Below, piece after piece: positions 1 through 12,223 of a stretch of 64,000 nt of DNA; position 1 is the first letter of the stretch; every line of letters begins with the position of its first letter. Source of the DNA: Tamarix chinensis (lineage: Eukaryota > Streptophyta > Magnoliopsida > Caryophyllales > Tamaricaceae); the NCBI GenBank assembly GCA_030549775.1, contig CM060171.1:3712001-3776000 (forward strand), read 5' to 3'. Made by a program: the position numbers and the translations under genes. The notes below the pieces were generated by a model. The model was not told the DNA's origin and ran no database searches. It saw only the letters and a list, made by a program, of their open reading frames with translations.

Positions 1-555
1 AATTTTGTCCTTTTGACACGGTTGGGCCATGCTCTCATCCTTAGGCTATGTTTAGCTTATTCTATTACACGATTTTATTCCCATGTGCCTTAAGGCCGTG
101 TTTGGATATTTTTAAAATTTATTTATGTAACTATCATAGTGATTAGTATACTTTTATGTGGTTTGGACTTAACCACAACACTCAAAAATCATATAAAATT
201 ATGCATTGCTGTATTTAATTTATCACATATGATTAATATGATACTAATTGCAATATATTTTATATATATAATGAGTGTTGTCCCACAAGATATTATTCTC
301 AATTTCCCCATAGGGATTGAAGAATTATGGGGTGACTTAATATTTTTAATATTAAAATGCATGAGCCTATTATAATTAAATACTTAGCTCACAGACAGTT
401 TTAATGTCTTTGATTCATGATAGTCGCATTTTTGATATGCTATACATTGGTAGAGCATGTGTGTGTATGTGTGTGTGTGTTGGCTTCAAATTGATTGTAA
501 GCATGTATGTGTGTTTAAATTTTACAAAAAATTGTCTAGATTTATATTCGATTTC
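1..555. other. non-coding, AT-rich, no gene recognised
   Basis: No convincing coding sequence. There is a GT-rich simple repeat around 458-515. The stretch lies just upstream of the copia gag remnant and could hold its 5' leader or LTR, but I see no primer-binding site and no second copy in the window to prove an LTR. Short open frames here have no recognisable motif. Confidence 0.5.
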
Positions 556-1335
556 TAATTATAGTGTTGAGGTCTCCGAGTTGAAAGGGGACAACTATAA
601 GGTTTGGAAGAAGATAATTCTCTTGAAGCTTAGTTGTTCTAACATGGATGGGGCTATTGAGTATCCTAAGCCTGTGATTACTAAGGATAGTACTGATGAG
701 GAAAAGACAACCCATGGGCAATGAGTGAAAGCTAATTGCATTAGTTGCATGTATATAAAGACAAAGGTGTCTTCTTCCATCTAAGGCTTAGTTGATCACC
801 ATCAAGATGTCAATGACTTGCTAAGGGCCATTGATGAACACTTCATCTAATCCGACAAGGCTTTAGTTAGTAAATTAATAATGAAGTTTTCAACAATGAA
901 GCTCACCACTATCTAGGGTGTGTATGAGCACATCATGAAGATGAGGGATTTGGCAGCACAACTAAAATCTTTAAAGGTTGACATGTCTGATGCTTTCCTC
1001 ATCCATTTCATCTTACTCCCAAAGGAATATACGTCATTTAAAGTCATTTACCACACATAAAGGGAGAAATGGTCAATTAATGAACTCATAACCATGTACG
1101 TGTAAGAGGAGGAAAGACTTATGATGGATCATAAGGAGAATGTGATGATGACAACCAAGGGTAAAGAAAGAAAAAGAAGACCAATCCAAATGGATAAAGG
1201 CAAGATCCCACCCTAGGCCCTAGGGTAAGATAAAGAAGTAGTCTTAACTCTTAAGTGTTTCTTCTGTACAAAGAAGGGACACATGAAGAAATATTATGCT
1301 AAGTATAAAGCTTGGCTTATGAAGAAAGGTAATGT
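556..1335 (+). pseudogene. copia gag (UBN2-type) with zinc knuckle, broken
   Basis: Gag forms the retrotransposon particle and binds its RNA. The remnant begins VEVSELKGDNYKVWKK, a classic copia gag N-terminus, then runs through a segment matching KALVSKLIMKFSTMKL and HIMKMRDLAAQLKSL, hallmarks of UBN2-type gag. A CCHC-like knuckle CFFCTKKGHMKKYY lies near 1,259-1,300; the last cysteine is replaced by tyrosine. In-frame stops occur at about 722, 781, 848, 913 and 1,057, so no product is possible. The family call rests on motif reading. Confidence 0.85.
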
Positions 1336-1934
1336 AACCTCTTTGGTATATTTTGAATATCGTACAATAGATATAAATCATAATACTTGGTGGACTGATT
1401 CTGGTTCAACAATCCATATTTGTAATTCCTTGCAAATTATGGCAAGGATGAGGGAACCAATGTTTGCAATTCTTTATCGATAGCAAGATACATTCAAAAG
1501 TTTAAGAAATAGGCTCATGTAGATTGGTTATCTCTAGTAATCATGTATTAATGTTAGACAAGACATTTTATGTTCCAAGTTTCAGTAGAAACTTGATTTA
1601 TGTTTCAAAACTTGTATCGTTTGGATACTCATTTGTTTTAAAAAATGATTTATTCAGTTTGTTTTATGAAGCAAATTGTGTTGGGTATGGTACATTGTCG
1701 GAAGGTCTTTACTCTATTGCTTCAATGTATGATGATATATATGTTGCAATGAATTTGAACATTAGTTCAAAAAGATATGTTATGAATGAGGACTCATCAA
1801 TGCTTTGGCATAAAAGATTAGATCACATCTCCATTGAGAGAATAAAGATATTGGTGAATGACAGATTACTTGGTGCTCTAGATTTTACCGACTTTAGCAC
1901 TTGTATAAATTATATAAAGGGAAAACAAACATAA
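1336..1934 (+). pseudogene. copia protease and GAG-pre-integrase domain, broken
   Basis: The aspartic protease motif is visible as WWTDSGSTIHIC (1,389-1,425), with the D-S-G catalytic triplet intact. After a stop near 1,481 and a frame change the reading resumes at 1,524 with FYVPSFSRNLIYVSKL, the end of the protease domain, and then MLWHKRLDHISIERIKILV, the GAG-pre-integrase motif that supplies the HHCC-type zinc-binding residues. The frame closes at 1,934 in a segment (YIKGKQT) that normally runs straight into the integrase core. Confidence 0.85.
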
Positions 1935-2700
1935 AAGTATAAATGAGATGCTAATAGGAGTTCTTAAATACTTGAGATTATAAATACTGATATATGTAGC
2001 CCTTATATAGACTCGCACAATCAGAGATATTTCATCTCATTTATTGATGACTATTCATGATAAATGTATCTGTACTTGTTGAATAATAAGTATGACGCGA
2101 TAGATGCTTTCAAAGTATTCAAAGCCGAGGTAGATAAATAATGTGAAAAGCAAATCAAAATCGTGAGGTTTGATAAAGGTAGAGAGTACTATGGTAGGTA
2201 CACCGAGGATGGACAAACATCTGGTCCATTTGTAGAATTTTTTCAAGAGAATAGGATATTTGCCTAATATACTATGCTTGATTCACCGGACCAAAATGGC
2301 GTAGCAAAGAGAAAAAATAGGACATTATTACATATGGCATAGAGTATGCTTAGCAACTCAAATATTCCTAGATCTTTGTGGAATGAAGCACTTAAGATGA
2401 CGATATATATTTTAAACCGAGTTCCAACCAAATGCTTTTCAAGGGTTGGAAACCCAATTTAAAACATATGAGAGTTTGGGGATGTATGTCTGAAGTGAAA
2501 ATTTATAATCCACAAGAAAGGAAGCTAGACCTAAGGACCATAAGTGGGTATTTCTTTAGATATGCTAAAAGGTTTAAGGGTTATATGGTTTATTGTCCAT
2601 CATATAGCACTAGATTTGTGGAGTTAAGAAATGCTAAATTTCTTGAACATGACTTAATCAGTAGGAGTGATTAGATTAGGGACCCAGTTCCTGAACCTAC
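1935..2700 (+). pseudogene. copia integrase core, catalytic Glu lost
   Basis: Integrase inserts element cDNA. The core reads in pieces: TDICSPYIDS and FISFIDDYS (first catalytic Asp region, about 1,988-2,058), VRFDKGREYYG (second Asp, about 2,163-2,195), then DQNGVAKRKNRTLLHMA (about 2,290-2,340). In active copia elements the last motif has Glu where this copy has Lys, so the third catalytic residue is gone. The C-terminal part (2,432-2,674) carries the usual MRVWGC and SGYFFRYAKRFKGYMVYCP text. Several stops interrupt it. Confidence 0.85.
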
Positions 2701-2990
2701 TCATTCAGTGGAAGAGCTTCCACTTTATGTGATAGAGTGACTTTTGTTCGCCGTACACTTCCAGTTCTAGTCATAAATGAACGACAAGTCAATAAACCTC
2801 CATAGAATGTTAACATAAATCCGGTAGAACAGGTTGTTCAAGAATCTATTGAAGTTGTTGAACAACTAGTTGTTGAGCAACATCCACAAGAGGATGTTGG
2901 GATAACTTTAAAAAGATCTGCTAGGGAAAGAATGCCAGCTACAACTAGTGACTATTATGTGTACTTACAAGATTTTGACTATGACATTTG

Positions 2991-5900
2991 TGTTATTGAT
3001 AATTTTTCTATTCTCTCTCTCTTTCTACAAAACCTAAGCCGCTCTTGAATATATGTATTCACACATATATCAATTGGAGAGTAAGAAAGAGGTAATTTCT
3101 TTATCTTTTCTTTAGTGATTTCTGTACTAAATTAAAAAATACGAAGAAATATTAGGTAGGTCTCTAATCCCGTTTCTCATCAATAGCATACACCAGTGAG
3201 TTTGAAGAAAATGGTCTGGAACTGCAAAATTTTACTTTAGAGATTGCAAATCTCTAATTCGGAATCATTAATTATGTCAATGGTAGGAGATACGCTATAT
3301 ATGTAATTTATATATAGTATTTTTTATGATCTTAATTCAGTATAAAGTTTGTTATTTCATGTATTAATATTTTATATGAATTTTAATTTGATTATGCATA
3401 AGTATGTATTAATAATGTGTTAATTATATGATTCATGCTATATTATTGTCCATTTGATCTATGAGATGAGATGAGATTTGGACCATGCAAATGGATATGA
3501 ACAGTCTGGCTGCCGATAAAGCATCTCATTTACTAAGAATTGTTGGGCTTGGAAGAGGACTTAGGTGGGCTGGCAGGATGACAAAAGATCTTTTGATAGA
3601 CTACTATAATAAATTAACCTTATTCTTTGCGTCTCGAGTAAATAAGGTAACGTGATCAATTGAAGGGAAGCTTCTACCGACGAAGACCTCATATGGGTCG
3701 GATACCCTAGAGGACCGAATTTTCCTCTAGGGTGCATTTTGCAACAAGTTTATAGAACTTCTAGGTCTATATCATAACTTCTTGACCTTGTATAGACAAC
3801 TTACAAAATCTAGAATATAATTCCTATTGGTAGTTGACAGAAGTAAATTAACCAAGCATCGGTCATCATAGTTGACTCAAATCAACTATTGGATCAAACC
3901 TCTGAAACTTGCACATGTAGATCAGGTTGTTCCACTACATACAAGCATATCCAGAGAAGCAAGTAACAATCATCAAAACCTTTTCATTGTCTCAGTTCTC
4001 GATAATGTTGAACTACTTGTACTAACTAAATGGAGCTAGAACCGGAGTGCTATAAATAGATCTATTAGAGCAAAGCTTGAAGCTGTTAGATATTATTTAC
4101 GCTTAGGAAATATTATCCAATTTTTTCCCCCTATATAGTATCTTATAATATATAGTCTAGATATATGTTAGCCTAGTCTTGAGTAAGTACTTGGGCAACA
4201 AGGCCTCAGTTCTATGAAATAAGCTAAATAATTGTAATAACATAGTGATTCTATGTTCTAAATTAAAAAATTGTCTGCCATGTAAGACTTATGCACGTAT
4301 GGTAGCCTTAGTTGTATAATTCCCAGTAAACGGGGGCATGGTACTGAAATTAGAATTCAAGTTGGAGAACTAATAATGAGTGTTAATCCTCAATCATCTA
4401 CAAGCTTTCTTTCATCTCTCCATCTCTCTCCAAGCGGCACCCTCCACCCTCCTCATCTATGCCCTCAAGAGCCATTGTTTGTCATCCATCCACCTTTCAC
4501 TAATCCTAACAGTAAGCACTCATCTTCCTACATCATGAAAGGCTACAAATATAACAATGGAAAAGGGAGACTTAAATAACGTTCTCCAAAACTCAAGGAG
4601 TCTGGGTTGGTGACGAGGTCTGCCCGCAGGAAGTAGCTGTAAGCATGAAACATATAAATACTACAGATTTAAATTGGTATACATAAAAAATCTAGTAACA
4701 CCATAAAAGAAAATTAAATAAACTTAATAAAATAAAATCAATAAAACAACACTATAATCTTAAATGTATTCACATTTCGTGCCACTTTCAAGGGACATTT
4801 AAACACTTCATTAGTGCTTAACTAGAGCAACGCACCTTTTTTCCTTTTTCATTTTTCAATCTTTGTGGTTTATCAAATCTACTCATTTGCGTGCATCGAT
4901 TCGGATTCGTTGGTAGTGTGTATGAAATAAAAGCAGGGGACATTGATTAGAATGCTATATATGGAAGGAATATATTGGAAATGAGAGGAATTGAAATTTT
5001 AGGGAAAAAATAACAAAATAAAAACTATGGTTATTTTGTAAATAAGATCCTACTAAAACTAAGTAGGATTGTATGATCTTACCTCGATTTTAATACTATA
5101 CAAGCTACTACAGATTTAGACCATGCATTAACTTTTGGATAATAAGATTATAGAATTAAATTAGGATTTTAACAACCATGACTATAAAAGTATAAACCGG
5201 ATAAACTCATCAGTGCCATGACTTGCTTCAAACATGTTACTTTCATTGTGTTAGAAATAAAAAAACTAAATTAAGATTTTGACAACCATGACTATAAGAG
5301 TATAAAATAGAAAAACTCAGCATTGTCATGACTCATGACTTGCTTCAAACATGTAATTTTTCACTTGTGTAAGGACTTGTTTGCTTCGTTTGATTTTGCT
5401 TAACTGATTGAATCTGATTTGATTCACAAAAGTTTAATGCATTATTATTATTACTATCCTATTGTTATTGTTATCATTACTAATAATATTGTAATCATTA
5501 TCATTAATTTTATATAATTTTCATCATTATTAAAATTTTATTCATTAGTCCTAATTTAAAAATATGGCGATGAAAACAGGCCCTAAACTAATGACAAACT
5601 TTGATAGCTAGAAACCTAGTAGAGTTGAAAATTAGATTAAGTGGGCATATAGTTCTTGATTTCATGCATTTGCTTAGATAAAGTTGATTTTTTCCCTTTT
5701 TCTTTTTTTTGGTGGCCTATCATTTTTGAGTAAATTAATTATGAGGAAAAATATACTAAGGCACTGCATTTCTTTGCTGAAAACTACATCATTTATGATT
5801 AATATTCTACTTTCATTAATATGATCCTTAGTTTTTAGAAAGTTTAAATTATCTTTTTTTAATCATACTTTACAATAGTATTTTAAATAAATAAAAATGT

Positions 5901-6300
5901 ATAAAATAAAAACTCATAAAATTAATATACATTCGACGAATCAATCTACCAAAAGGAGGAAATTGAATTCTACGAATACTATTTATATGGGTTTATAAAC
6001 CGGACTACTTATCTGCTCTGAGCAGGTATTTATTTAAATCATATTTTACAAAAATGAGGGTAAACCCAGTTAGTAGTGGGGCTGATCATCACGGGGAGAT
6101 TCCCCAAATCTTTAGCATTAAATTAACTTTTCAAGAAGGATTTCAAGGATGAGATTCCCCGTGCCTCATTTCCAGTAATAAAAATATTCCATGCACAAGT
6201 AGTAGAATGATATTAGGTTTGGATTGCTTACTAAAGACAATATTATCATATTTTCTCTTCTTCATCTCAAACCTCTTTATTACCTAACTAAATTTTCCAA
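2991..6300. other. intergenic, no gene recognised
   Basis: About 3.3 kb of AT-rich sequence with no motif I can tie to a gene. A 67-codon open frame at 4,376-4,579 is rich in Ser and Pro and has no recognisable domain; I do not call it a gene. A GAGAT-like short repeat lies near 3,462-3,478. The part just after 2,990 may belong to copia remnant 1 or to the element that replaced its 3' half. I looked on the minus strand for later MADS exons (K-box text) and found none. Confidence 0.45.
5155..5358 (+). repeat. two direct copies of a ~85-bp sequence
   Basis: Two similar stretches, about 5,155-5,242 and 5,268-5,358, share blocks such as ACAACCATGACTATAA and GACTTGCTTCAAACATGT. The spacing is about 114 bp. 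They look like an old local duplication. No link to a known element is visible. Confidence 0.7.
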
Positions 6301-6339
6301 ACCAAGTTCGAGGACTCTATTTTAGTCCATACAATGATT

Positions 6340-6879
6340 TCAGAAGACAACAAACTTTGCTAGACTCCCCATAAGCAACAAGCCGGGATGGCTGCTCCAT
6401 ATAAACCCCTCAAGAAGGTCACCATGTAGGAAAACATTTTTAATATCAAGCTGGTAAAATGACCACTTATAGGTAGCGGCTAAAGAAATACATACATAAA
6501 CAAAAGTGAATTTAGCTATAGGGAAGAAAGTATTAGACTGGTACGCTTGGGCATAACCCTTGGCAACTAGACGAGCCTTGAGGCGAGCTACCGAACCATC
6601 CAAGTTAATTTAGATAGAAAAGACCCACTTACATCCGACCACCATCTTACTAGCAGGTAAATCAACAAGAACCCAAGTACCTTTTGCACTAAATGTATTC
6701 GTTTCCTCAAGCATGGCATCACGCCACCCAAGAAGGGACAAGGCTTGGTGAATAGCTGAGGGAATATGTATAAATTCAATAGAGGTAAAAAAAGAGGATG
6801 AAGTAGAGGATAAACCATGATTGGAAACATTAAGAGGAGACGGGATAAGTGCACTGACGTTTACCCTTTTGAAATGCAA
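6340..6879 (-). pseudogene. copia reverse transcriptase, N-terminal part, one stop
   Basis: RT copies element RNA into DNA. One continuous frame reads GWRDAMLEETNTFSAKGTW, then MVVGCKWVFSI, a stop, INLDGSVARLKARLVAKGYAQ, and YQLDIKNVFLHGDL. These are the standard first blocks of the copia RT domain. The stop sits between the two parts (6,607-6,609) at a position where related elements have Lys, so it is a point mutation in an otherwise aligned frame. The fingers and palm start are present; the catalytic YVDD region is absent. Confidence 0.9.
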
Positions 6880-7052
6880 TGAGTAAACTTGATGTTGGAT
6901 CTGATGACAATAAAGATACTAGGGGCCGTTCAAGAGTGGGGAAGGGCGGGGACGAGAATAAACTTGAGTAATAAAAAACCATGATCATGACGATGGTTGT
7001 GGCGGTGGTGGGGTGGAGCTGCTAATAGGTTCAAGGTAAGTAGTATGATATA

Positions 7053-7277
7053 CTAGTGGATCATCATCTGCTGGAAGAGCCACATATGTGGGCGGACAGG
7101 TAAAAAAGGAAGGTTTTCATGAAAAATAACTTCTTTTGACACAAGATATCTATTCAAAGTAGGGGGGAAACACCTACCTGACATATGCAACAATGTAGTG
7201 CCCTTATTAGTCTCAATAGTGGTCGTTCTTGTCCTTAGAATATTAGTAGAGGTGATATAGTTTGCTACTATTTTCAT
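7053..7277 (-). pseudogene. copia integrase C-terminal remnant
   Basis: The text RCFPPTLNRYLVSKEVIFHENLPF is the characteristic integrase C-terminal / linker segment of copia polyproteins, where the host sequence reads like YSPTLNRYLVSxDVTFFE. The upstream part of the frame does not look like integrase, which fits a deletion junction between gag and the integrase end near 7,220-7,290. It is non-functional alone. Confidence 0.75.
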
Positions 7278-7289
7278 GAACTAGGTCAC

Positions 7290-7696
7290 ACAAAAAGGAT
7301 CTACCAGAAAGTGCTGAAGAAAAAACAAAAATCTTTTGGCTCTCAGTTAGCTCATGATCCTAGTAAAGGGTTCTTTCAAAGATTTAATCTTAGGATTTGA
7401 CAAAATCTTAGGATCATCAAATTAAAGATTAAGGCCAGCAAAGAAACTCATAATGGTTATCTGTCTACATTGAGCCTATTGTTGTTTAATATCACTGCTG
7501 ATAGGTGACAAGGCATTTAACTCCTCATAAGTGCATTTAAATTTCAAAAACTAGATTTGAAGGGATTGATCATGCTATTTAGACTAATAGAAAGCCTTGC
7601 ATACATAAAAAATATGGGGGACATTTTCTTTACCGAAGAAGGGAAACTCCAAATACTCCATTAGTTTTTTGACATTCTCACAATAGGAGATATGAC
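7290..7696 (-). pseudogene. copia gag, middle part
   Basis: Minus-strand reading gives CENVKKLMEYLEF, FFGKENVPHIFYVCKAFY, KCTYEELNALSPISSDIKQQ and QITIMSFFAGL, a run of blocks typical of copia gag. In-frame stops interrupt it. Its 5' end stops exactly where the long-LTR sequence begins (7,697). The missing N-terminal part is at 12,224-12,399, on the far side of the inserted LTR. Confidence 0.8.
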
Positions 7697-7871
7697 TGGC
7701 TGTAATACCTCACTCTCTTAAATCCTAGTTACCATATGTTATTGGTCTACTAACACGTCTTTATATATATTATCAAGTTTCATTCTGTTCATATTAATTT
7801 TTTAACATTTCATTGATCATTTCTCTCGTTTGTGGAAAATATATTTATTACAATTCTTCCAATTCCTATGT
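7697..7871 (+). repeat. extra copy of the first ~175 bp of the long LTR
   Basis: This stretch begins TGTAATACCTCA and matches the first ~185 bp of the LTR that starts at 7,872, including the AAATCCTA block, the CACGTCT block, a shared ATATATTATCAAG region and a TTTATTACAATT end. It is therefore a direct, tandem duplication of the LTR head, or the stub of a second LTR of the same family. Confidence 0.8.
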
Positions 7872-10800
7872 TGTAATACCCCGTTCTTCTAAATCCTAAT
7901 TGCCATATATGATTGGCCTATTGTCACGTCTAATATATATATATACAAATGTCTATTATATTATCAAGCCTCATTCCGTTCGTGTAAATTTTTAGACATT
8001 TCGTTGTTTATTTTTCTTATGTGCGTAAAATACATTTATTACAATTATTTCGATTCTTACGTTTTTACTCTTTTTGACTCTTTCAAAATTTTTGGATCAA
8101 TCTAAAAATATTTTTGAGTTCATCCATCCATTCTATTTATTCATTTTCCCTTTCCTTTCGAATCGTCAAATTGCGGAAAAATTCATTTATACGATTAGAC
8201 GATTTTAACTGTTTTTTCTATTTTTAATCCGTTGATCATCAAATGAGTTTCAAGATCAAATTTTTTTTATATATTTGATTTTATAAATACATTCTGCATC
8301 AATACGTGACAATTTGAACCCCCGTTATTCATTTTATAAATTTGCGGAAAAATGCATTTTCGCAGCTTACCCATTTTTGGTCGTTTTCCATCCGTCAAGC
8401 TTCAAACCAACTTCAATACTCAATATTTTTATATATTTGAGTTTCTAAGATTATTTTGAACATTTTCATAAATTTTTATGATTTTTAGAATTCAAGTGAT
8501 ATTTTTCTCAATAAGTGTCCATTATTAGACTTTCTTGCAATTTAATTAATCAAAATAACTTGTAACCAATCCTATAACTAATATTTCAATCCTAACTAGT
8601 CTCCCAAGCAAACCAAATCATATTTGTAACTTGGTTACATTTCTCCCAACAAAAAAGTGTAACTAGTACCATAATCATAATTTTATGATATTTCTCTTAC
8701 ACACTCAACTATAGCTTAACATCTCTCTTACACCCATAATCCTATCACTCAAGTGAAGCCAAAGTCAAACAAAAAACTCAATCCACACTCCTCCATATTA
8801 GATCTCACTCTGTTTTTGCCAAATTGTGCATTCCAACCTCAAAACGCACATAAAATCATGAATTTTAGCAGAGTGTAAGGTTGATTACTTTCCAACTTGC
8901 AGCAACTCATTATCTCTCTCTAGATGTCATATTCCTTTTTTTAATTAATATTGCATTGCATAATACGACTCCATATAATTTAAATCCTTGAAGTCGTGCT
9001 ACTTCAAACTTATTCATAACCAAACTTTTGCTTCCCGACCAGCTTCACAAAATCAGCAAAGCTGATTTTTTGTGACTTCCAACATCTACCACTCGTTGAC
9101 CTTGCTTCCTCTACCATATATTCTTGTTTGTTATTTTTCCTTGCATGTTATACCTCATCTAGAGACCCTTCCTACCAAGGAAATCATTCTCCTACTCTCT
9201 CTTTTTTCCTCTCCTATCTGCCTTGCCAAGCAACCTTAGAGTTTTTACTACATTTCTTGAGTGGGTTGCAACAGAGATTTTGTGTCTTTCATCTCTTATT
9301 TTCTCCTTTGTTTCCTCCCCTTTAACCCTCCAAAACCTTAATCCATCATTCATTTGTGGTTATTGGTTGTTTTGTGGTGGTTTTCAAGCCTCCCTATTTA
9401 AGAGTAATCTTTTATATTTCACTTCTTCCATTCCAATTCTTTTCTTCCCCATTTTTCTTATTTATTAAACTTGCTTTATCTAATTCTTTTATCTTATATT
9501 ATTGAAGGTGACCAAGTGGGTTTAGAGAAGGAATTGCTACATTTCTTATTTTAGCTTTGCTAAGGAACTTAGGAGTTTTGGTAACTAAATTAACCTTTAG
9601 AAATAGGATTTTGTGCTAGGTGTATTATATGTTCTCTTATGTGTGGATAGCTTTATTTTAATTATAAGTATGAAATAATATCTTGAAAAATATTGTATGA
9701 CATGTGTATGTTTCTATCTTATGTGTATAAGCATGAAAATCTAATAAGAAGATGGTTTGTGTGATTTTTTCATGTTTTTATGCCTGTTGGAAAGGAGATG
9801 AATATTTAGTGAAGTAATGATAAATGTTCAGTAGAGTCGTGCTGAATTTATAGTATATTCATGATGAATATGCCTGGATCCGAGTAGTTTAGCTCTCATC
9901 CTTGTTATTTTATTTGATTTTTGGTTGTTGTAAATTTATCTAAGTATTTTACTGTATGTATAATAGTGTATAGAAGCTAGGTTATGAGTTTTGGATCATT
10001 TAGAGTTGAATTGAATTTTGTTATAGAAGCTAAGTGTATCATTGGTTTTTTTACGTAAAATTTGCTATATTATATGTCTATGTTTGATTTTGTTTAGATT
10101 AATTTATGAATTTTATAATTTTAAGGTCATTTTAGGTGAATAATGACATTTTGGCTATTACATGTAAATTCTAGAAATTTTAAGACCTAAGTGAATATTA
10201 TGTTGATAAAATAAGTTAAATGGATAATTTTTACACTTAGGTAACATTTGATGAGTAGACCTAGAAATTGTAATTAAAATAATTAATTAAGTAAGAAAAA
10301 GAAAAAGAGGAAGAGTCACTTTGGGTACACTGAGTAATCTTAGTATTTTACACTTGGCATCCATATCTACATTTCATCCTAAGAAAACACTTAGTGAAGC
10401 ATAATCCTTTAGAAAGAAATAACCTCTCTTAATCTTAAGTTAAGTTAGTGGACGTTAAAGATATTTTAGTTATCTTATGTGCCTTTATACTAGTTATTTC
10501 ATTTGACCTTGTAAGTGAACCCTTGGTTGACTTAGATGTTAGCAATTGAACCTTGTCTTGAATAATTGGAGTTAAAGTACATTGAATTCTAATTTTATTT
10601 GGCCTTTCATGGCATGAAGCTTTAACTTTAGTGCCTCAATAATCTAGCTTGGGCTTTAATACCCTGATAATCTTCATTAGGCTTTAATACTTCATATATT
10701 TAATTGGACCTTATTGACATGTTAATGTGACTCTTTGCTTCAATGGTTTGGGCCTTGATTCCTCTATGGATCAAGTGCATCGATGATATTGGAATTTACT

Positions 10801-12223
10801 AAAATAATTGGCTTATGTTCATATAAGTGATTAAGTGATATTTTGTGGGCCTTTGTTCTTGTTTGACCTACATCTGTGACAAGACATTAATCACTTAAAG
10901 TAAAATATCTTGAGTCAGAATTTATACCACTCAGGGTAGCTATCGGAGTTAGGTTTGGTATTCACTTGGTACTATTATGATGTTTTCTATTATGTGATAC
11001 TAAGTGCCTTAGGAGGTCTTTGATGTAACACCCCGAGTCGATACGACTACGCGGGGGCTACCTTAGAGCGCTTTGGGATCGATTGGCTGGCCCCACAGAT
11101 CAACACGAGTCCTTTTAGTGCGCTTTGTCCTCACTCACTCACTTCTCGAGAAATTTTTAGAAAATTTCTGAAACTTCCCAGGAGGATCACCCATCCTAAA
11201 ATTGCTCCACAGCCAACACGCTTAACTGTGGAGTTCTTAGGATAGAATCACCAAAAGGATGGCATACCATGTTGATATAAGTAGCCAAATCAATCCTTAT
11301 AACATTCTGCTCAATTTGGAGATATTATATTAGAGGCCCTATTCTTCTCTATAGGTGTCTCGATATATTTTGACCCTATAAGGGGTATGCATACTTAAGT
11401 GATTAGGTGTCCCATTATTTGGTGGTTTTGTTACGTTTCTGGATAAGCAAGTTAGGGCTAGTACTGTTCGAGTACTGTATTAGTTATTATTTTTTTGAGT
11501 GTCCATCATCAAGTTAATATAATATATTGGTTGTGAATTTGTGATCACTATAAAAAAAATATAATAATCAATGAATTTCATCTATCCGTACATTTGTATT
11601 ACATTATTTTATACTTGATGGTTAAGTTTTCTTCTACTCAATTGACATCTATATGCAAGCATTTAATTATCGTGTCATTATATGTTCTAACGCTTTCTTC
11701 ATATGGGCCTCATACATAATGCTATCTTTTTAGGATAGTTGTGTTATTCAGTACAAGATGCATACTGATACTACACATTTGTAGACGTTGTATCGTAGTA
11801 GTATATGATGATGATCTTGTTGACTTTGAGGATGTTCCTTAGGTGAAGTGATGCGGGTTTATACCTCGAAGGTTAGGGAGTAGAGTTATATCTATCTGAA
11901 ATTGCACATATTATGTACCCTAGATTGTAGATATCTCTTTTAAACTCTTCATCTCTTTTATCTCCTTTACCTCCTTTTATGTATTGTATTATCTAGAGCA
12001 TGTACTCTATACTTTGTTATTAAACTAAATTATTAAAGTCTTTTACTATCTTTATCTATTTATGTAAGTTTTGATTTATTTGTAATAATATTTTAGCCTT
12101 CCACTTAGTCCGAGAAAGGTATAGACCAAAGTCGTGCTAAGTGTGGTGATAATATTCATTATATTATGTTAATGCTTCCGCTTAAAAATAAAAATTTTTA
12201 GTAGTAAATTTTAGGGTGTTACA
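7872..12223 (+). mobile_element. solo long LTR 1 of a gypsy-like family (4.35 kb)
   Basis: It starts TGTAATACCCCG and ends AGGGTGTTACA, the inverted ends seen in all long LTRs of this window. It aligns along its length with the LTR at 18,395-21,773: shared landmarks are a GAAGGTGACCAAG block (near 9,505), an ATCTAGCTTGGGCTTTAATAC block (near 10,645), the ATACTTAAGTGATTAGG block (near 11,390) and an AAGTGTGGTGATAATA end block. No internal region or second LTR adjoins it. It sits inside the gag of copia remnant 2. Target duplications are not clear. It holds a Cassandra-like insertion at 11,024-11,329; without it the LTR is about 4.05 kb. Confidence 0.8.
11024..11329 (-). mobile_element. Cassandra-type TRIM LTR with 5S rRNA-like core
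   Basis: A 306-bp unit with ends TGTAACACCCCGAG and CTCAATTTGGAGATATTATA. Its centre contains AACTTCCCAGGAGGATCACC (11,171 onward) and CACGCTTAACTGTGGAGTTC (11,218 onward), which are near-exact reverse complements of conserved plant 5S rRNA segments, including the internal Pol III promoter region. LTRs that carry a 5S sequence are the defining trait of Cassandra TRIM elements (established knowledge). It appears to be a single LTR. The related long LTR at 18,395-21,773 lacks it at the matching place, so it is an insertion. Confidence 0.85.

Larger units (their letters stand above)
556..2990 (+). mobile_element. Ty1/copia retrotransposon remnant 1 (gag-PR-IN, RT lost)
   Basis: Domains follow copia order: gag with zinc knuckle, aspartic protease, GAG-pre-integrase, integrase. 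Reading is broken by many in-frame stops and several frame changes. Recognisable coding sequence ends near 2,990 with text typical of the integrase-RT linker (a TSDYYVYLQ-like segment). No RT or RNase H follows, so the 3' half was deleted or lies elsewhere. No LTR pair was found. The gag and knuckle style resemble the TNT1-94-like elements common in plants. Confidence 0.85.
6330..7696 (-). mobile_element. Ty1/copia remnant 2, main part (RT, IN end, gag middle)
   Basis: Read on the minus strand this holds, in order, the middle of gag, the end of integrase and the start of RT. The protease and integrase core are missing between gag and the integrase end, so the copy has an internal deletion. 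The gag start is found 4.5 kb away at 12,224-12,399, so one element was split by insertion of the long LTR at 7,872-12,223. The RT stops near 6,340, well before the YVDD motif. Confidence 0.85.

Noticed and set aside
139..375. 78-codon frame near the window start
   Set aside because: AT-rich, hydrophobic by composition, no motif and no homologous copy in the window.
4376..4579. 67-codon Ser/Pro-rich frame
   Set aside because: No domain, no neighbouring exons and no splice pattern that I could support.
9128..9468. Two overlapping frames of 65 and 81 codons
   Set aside because: They lie in a pyrimidine-rich part of solo LTR 1 and are not kept in LTR 2.
11171..11245. Possible 5S rRNA gene
   Set aside because: Only part of the 5S sequence is present, with substitutions, inside a TG...CA-type LTR unit that recurs several times. 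It fits Cassandra rather than a functional 5S locus.
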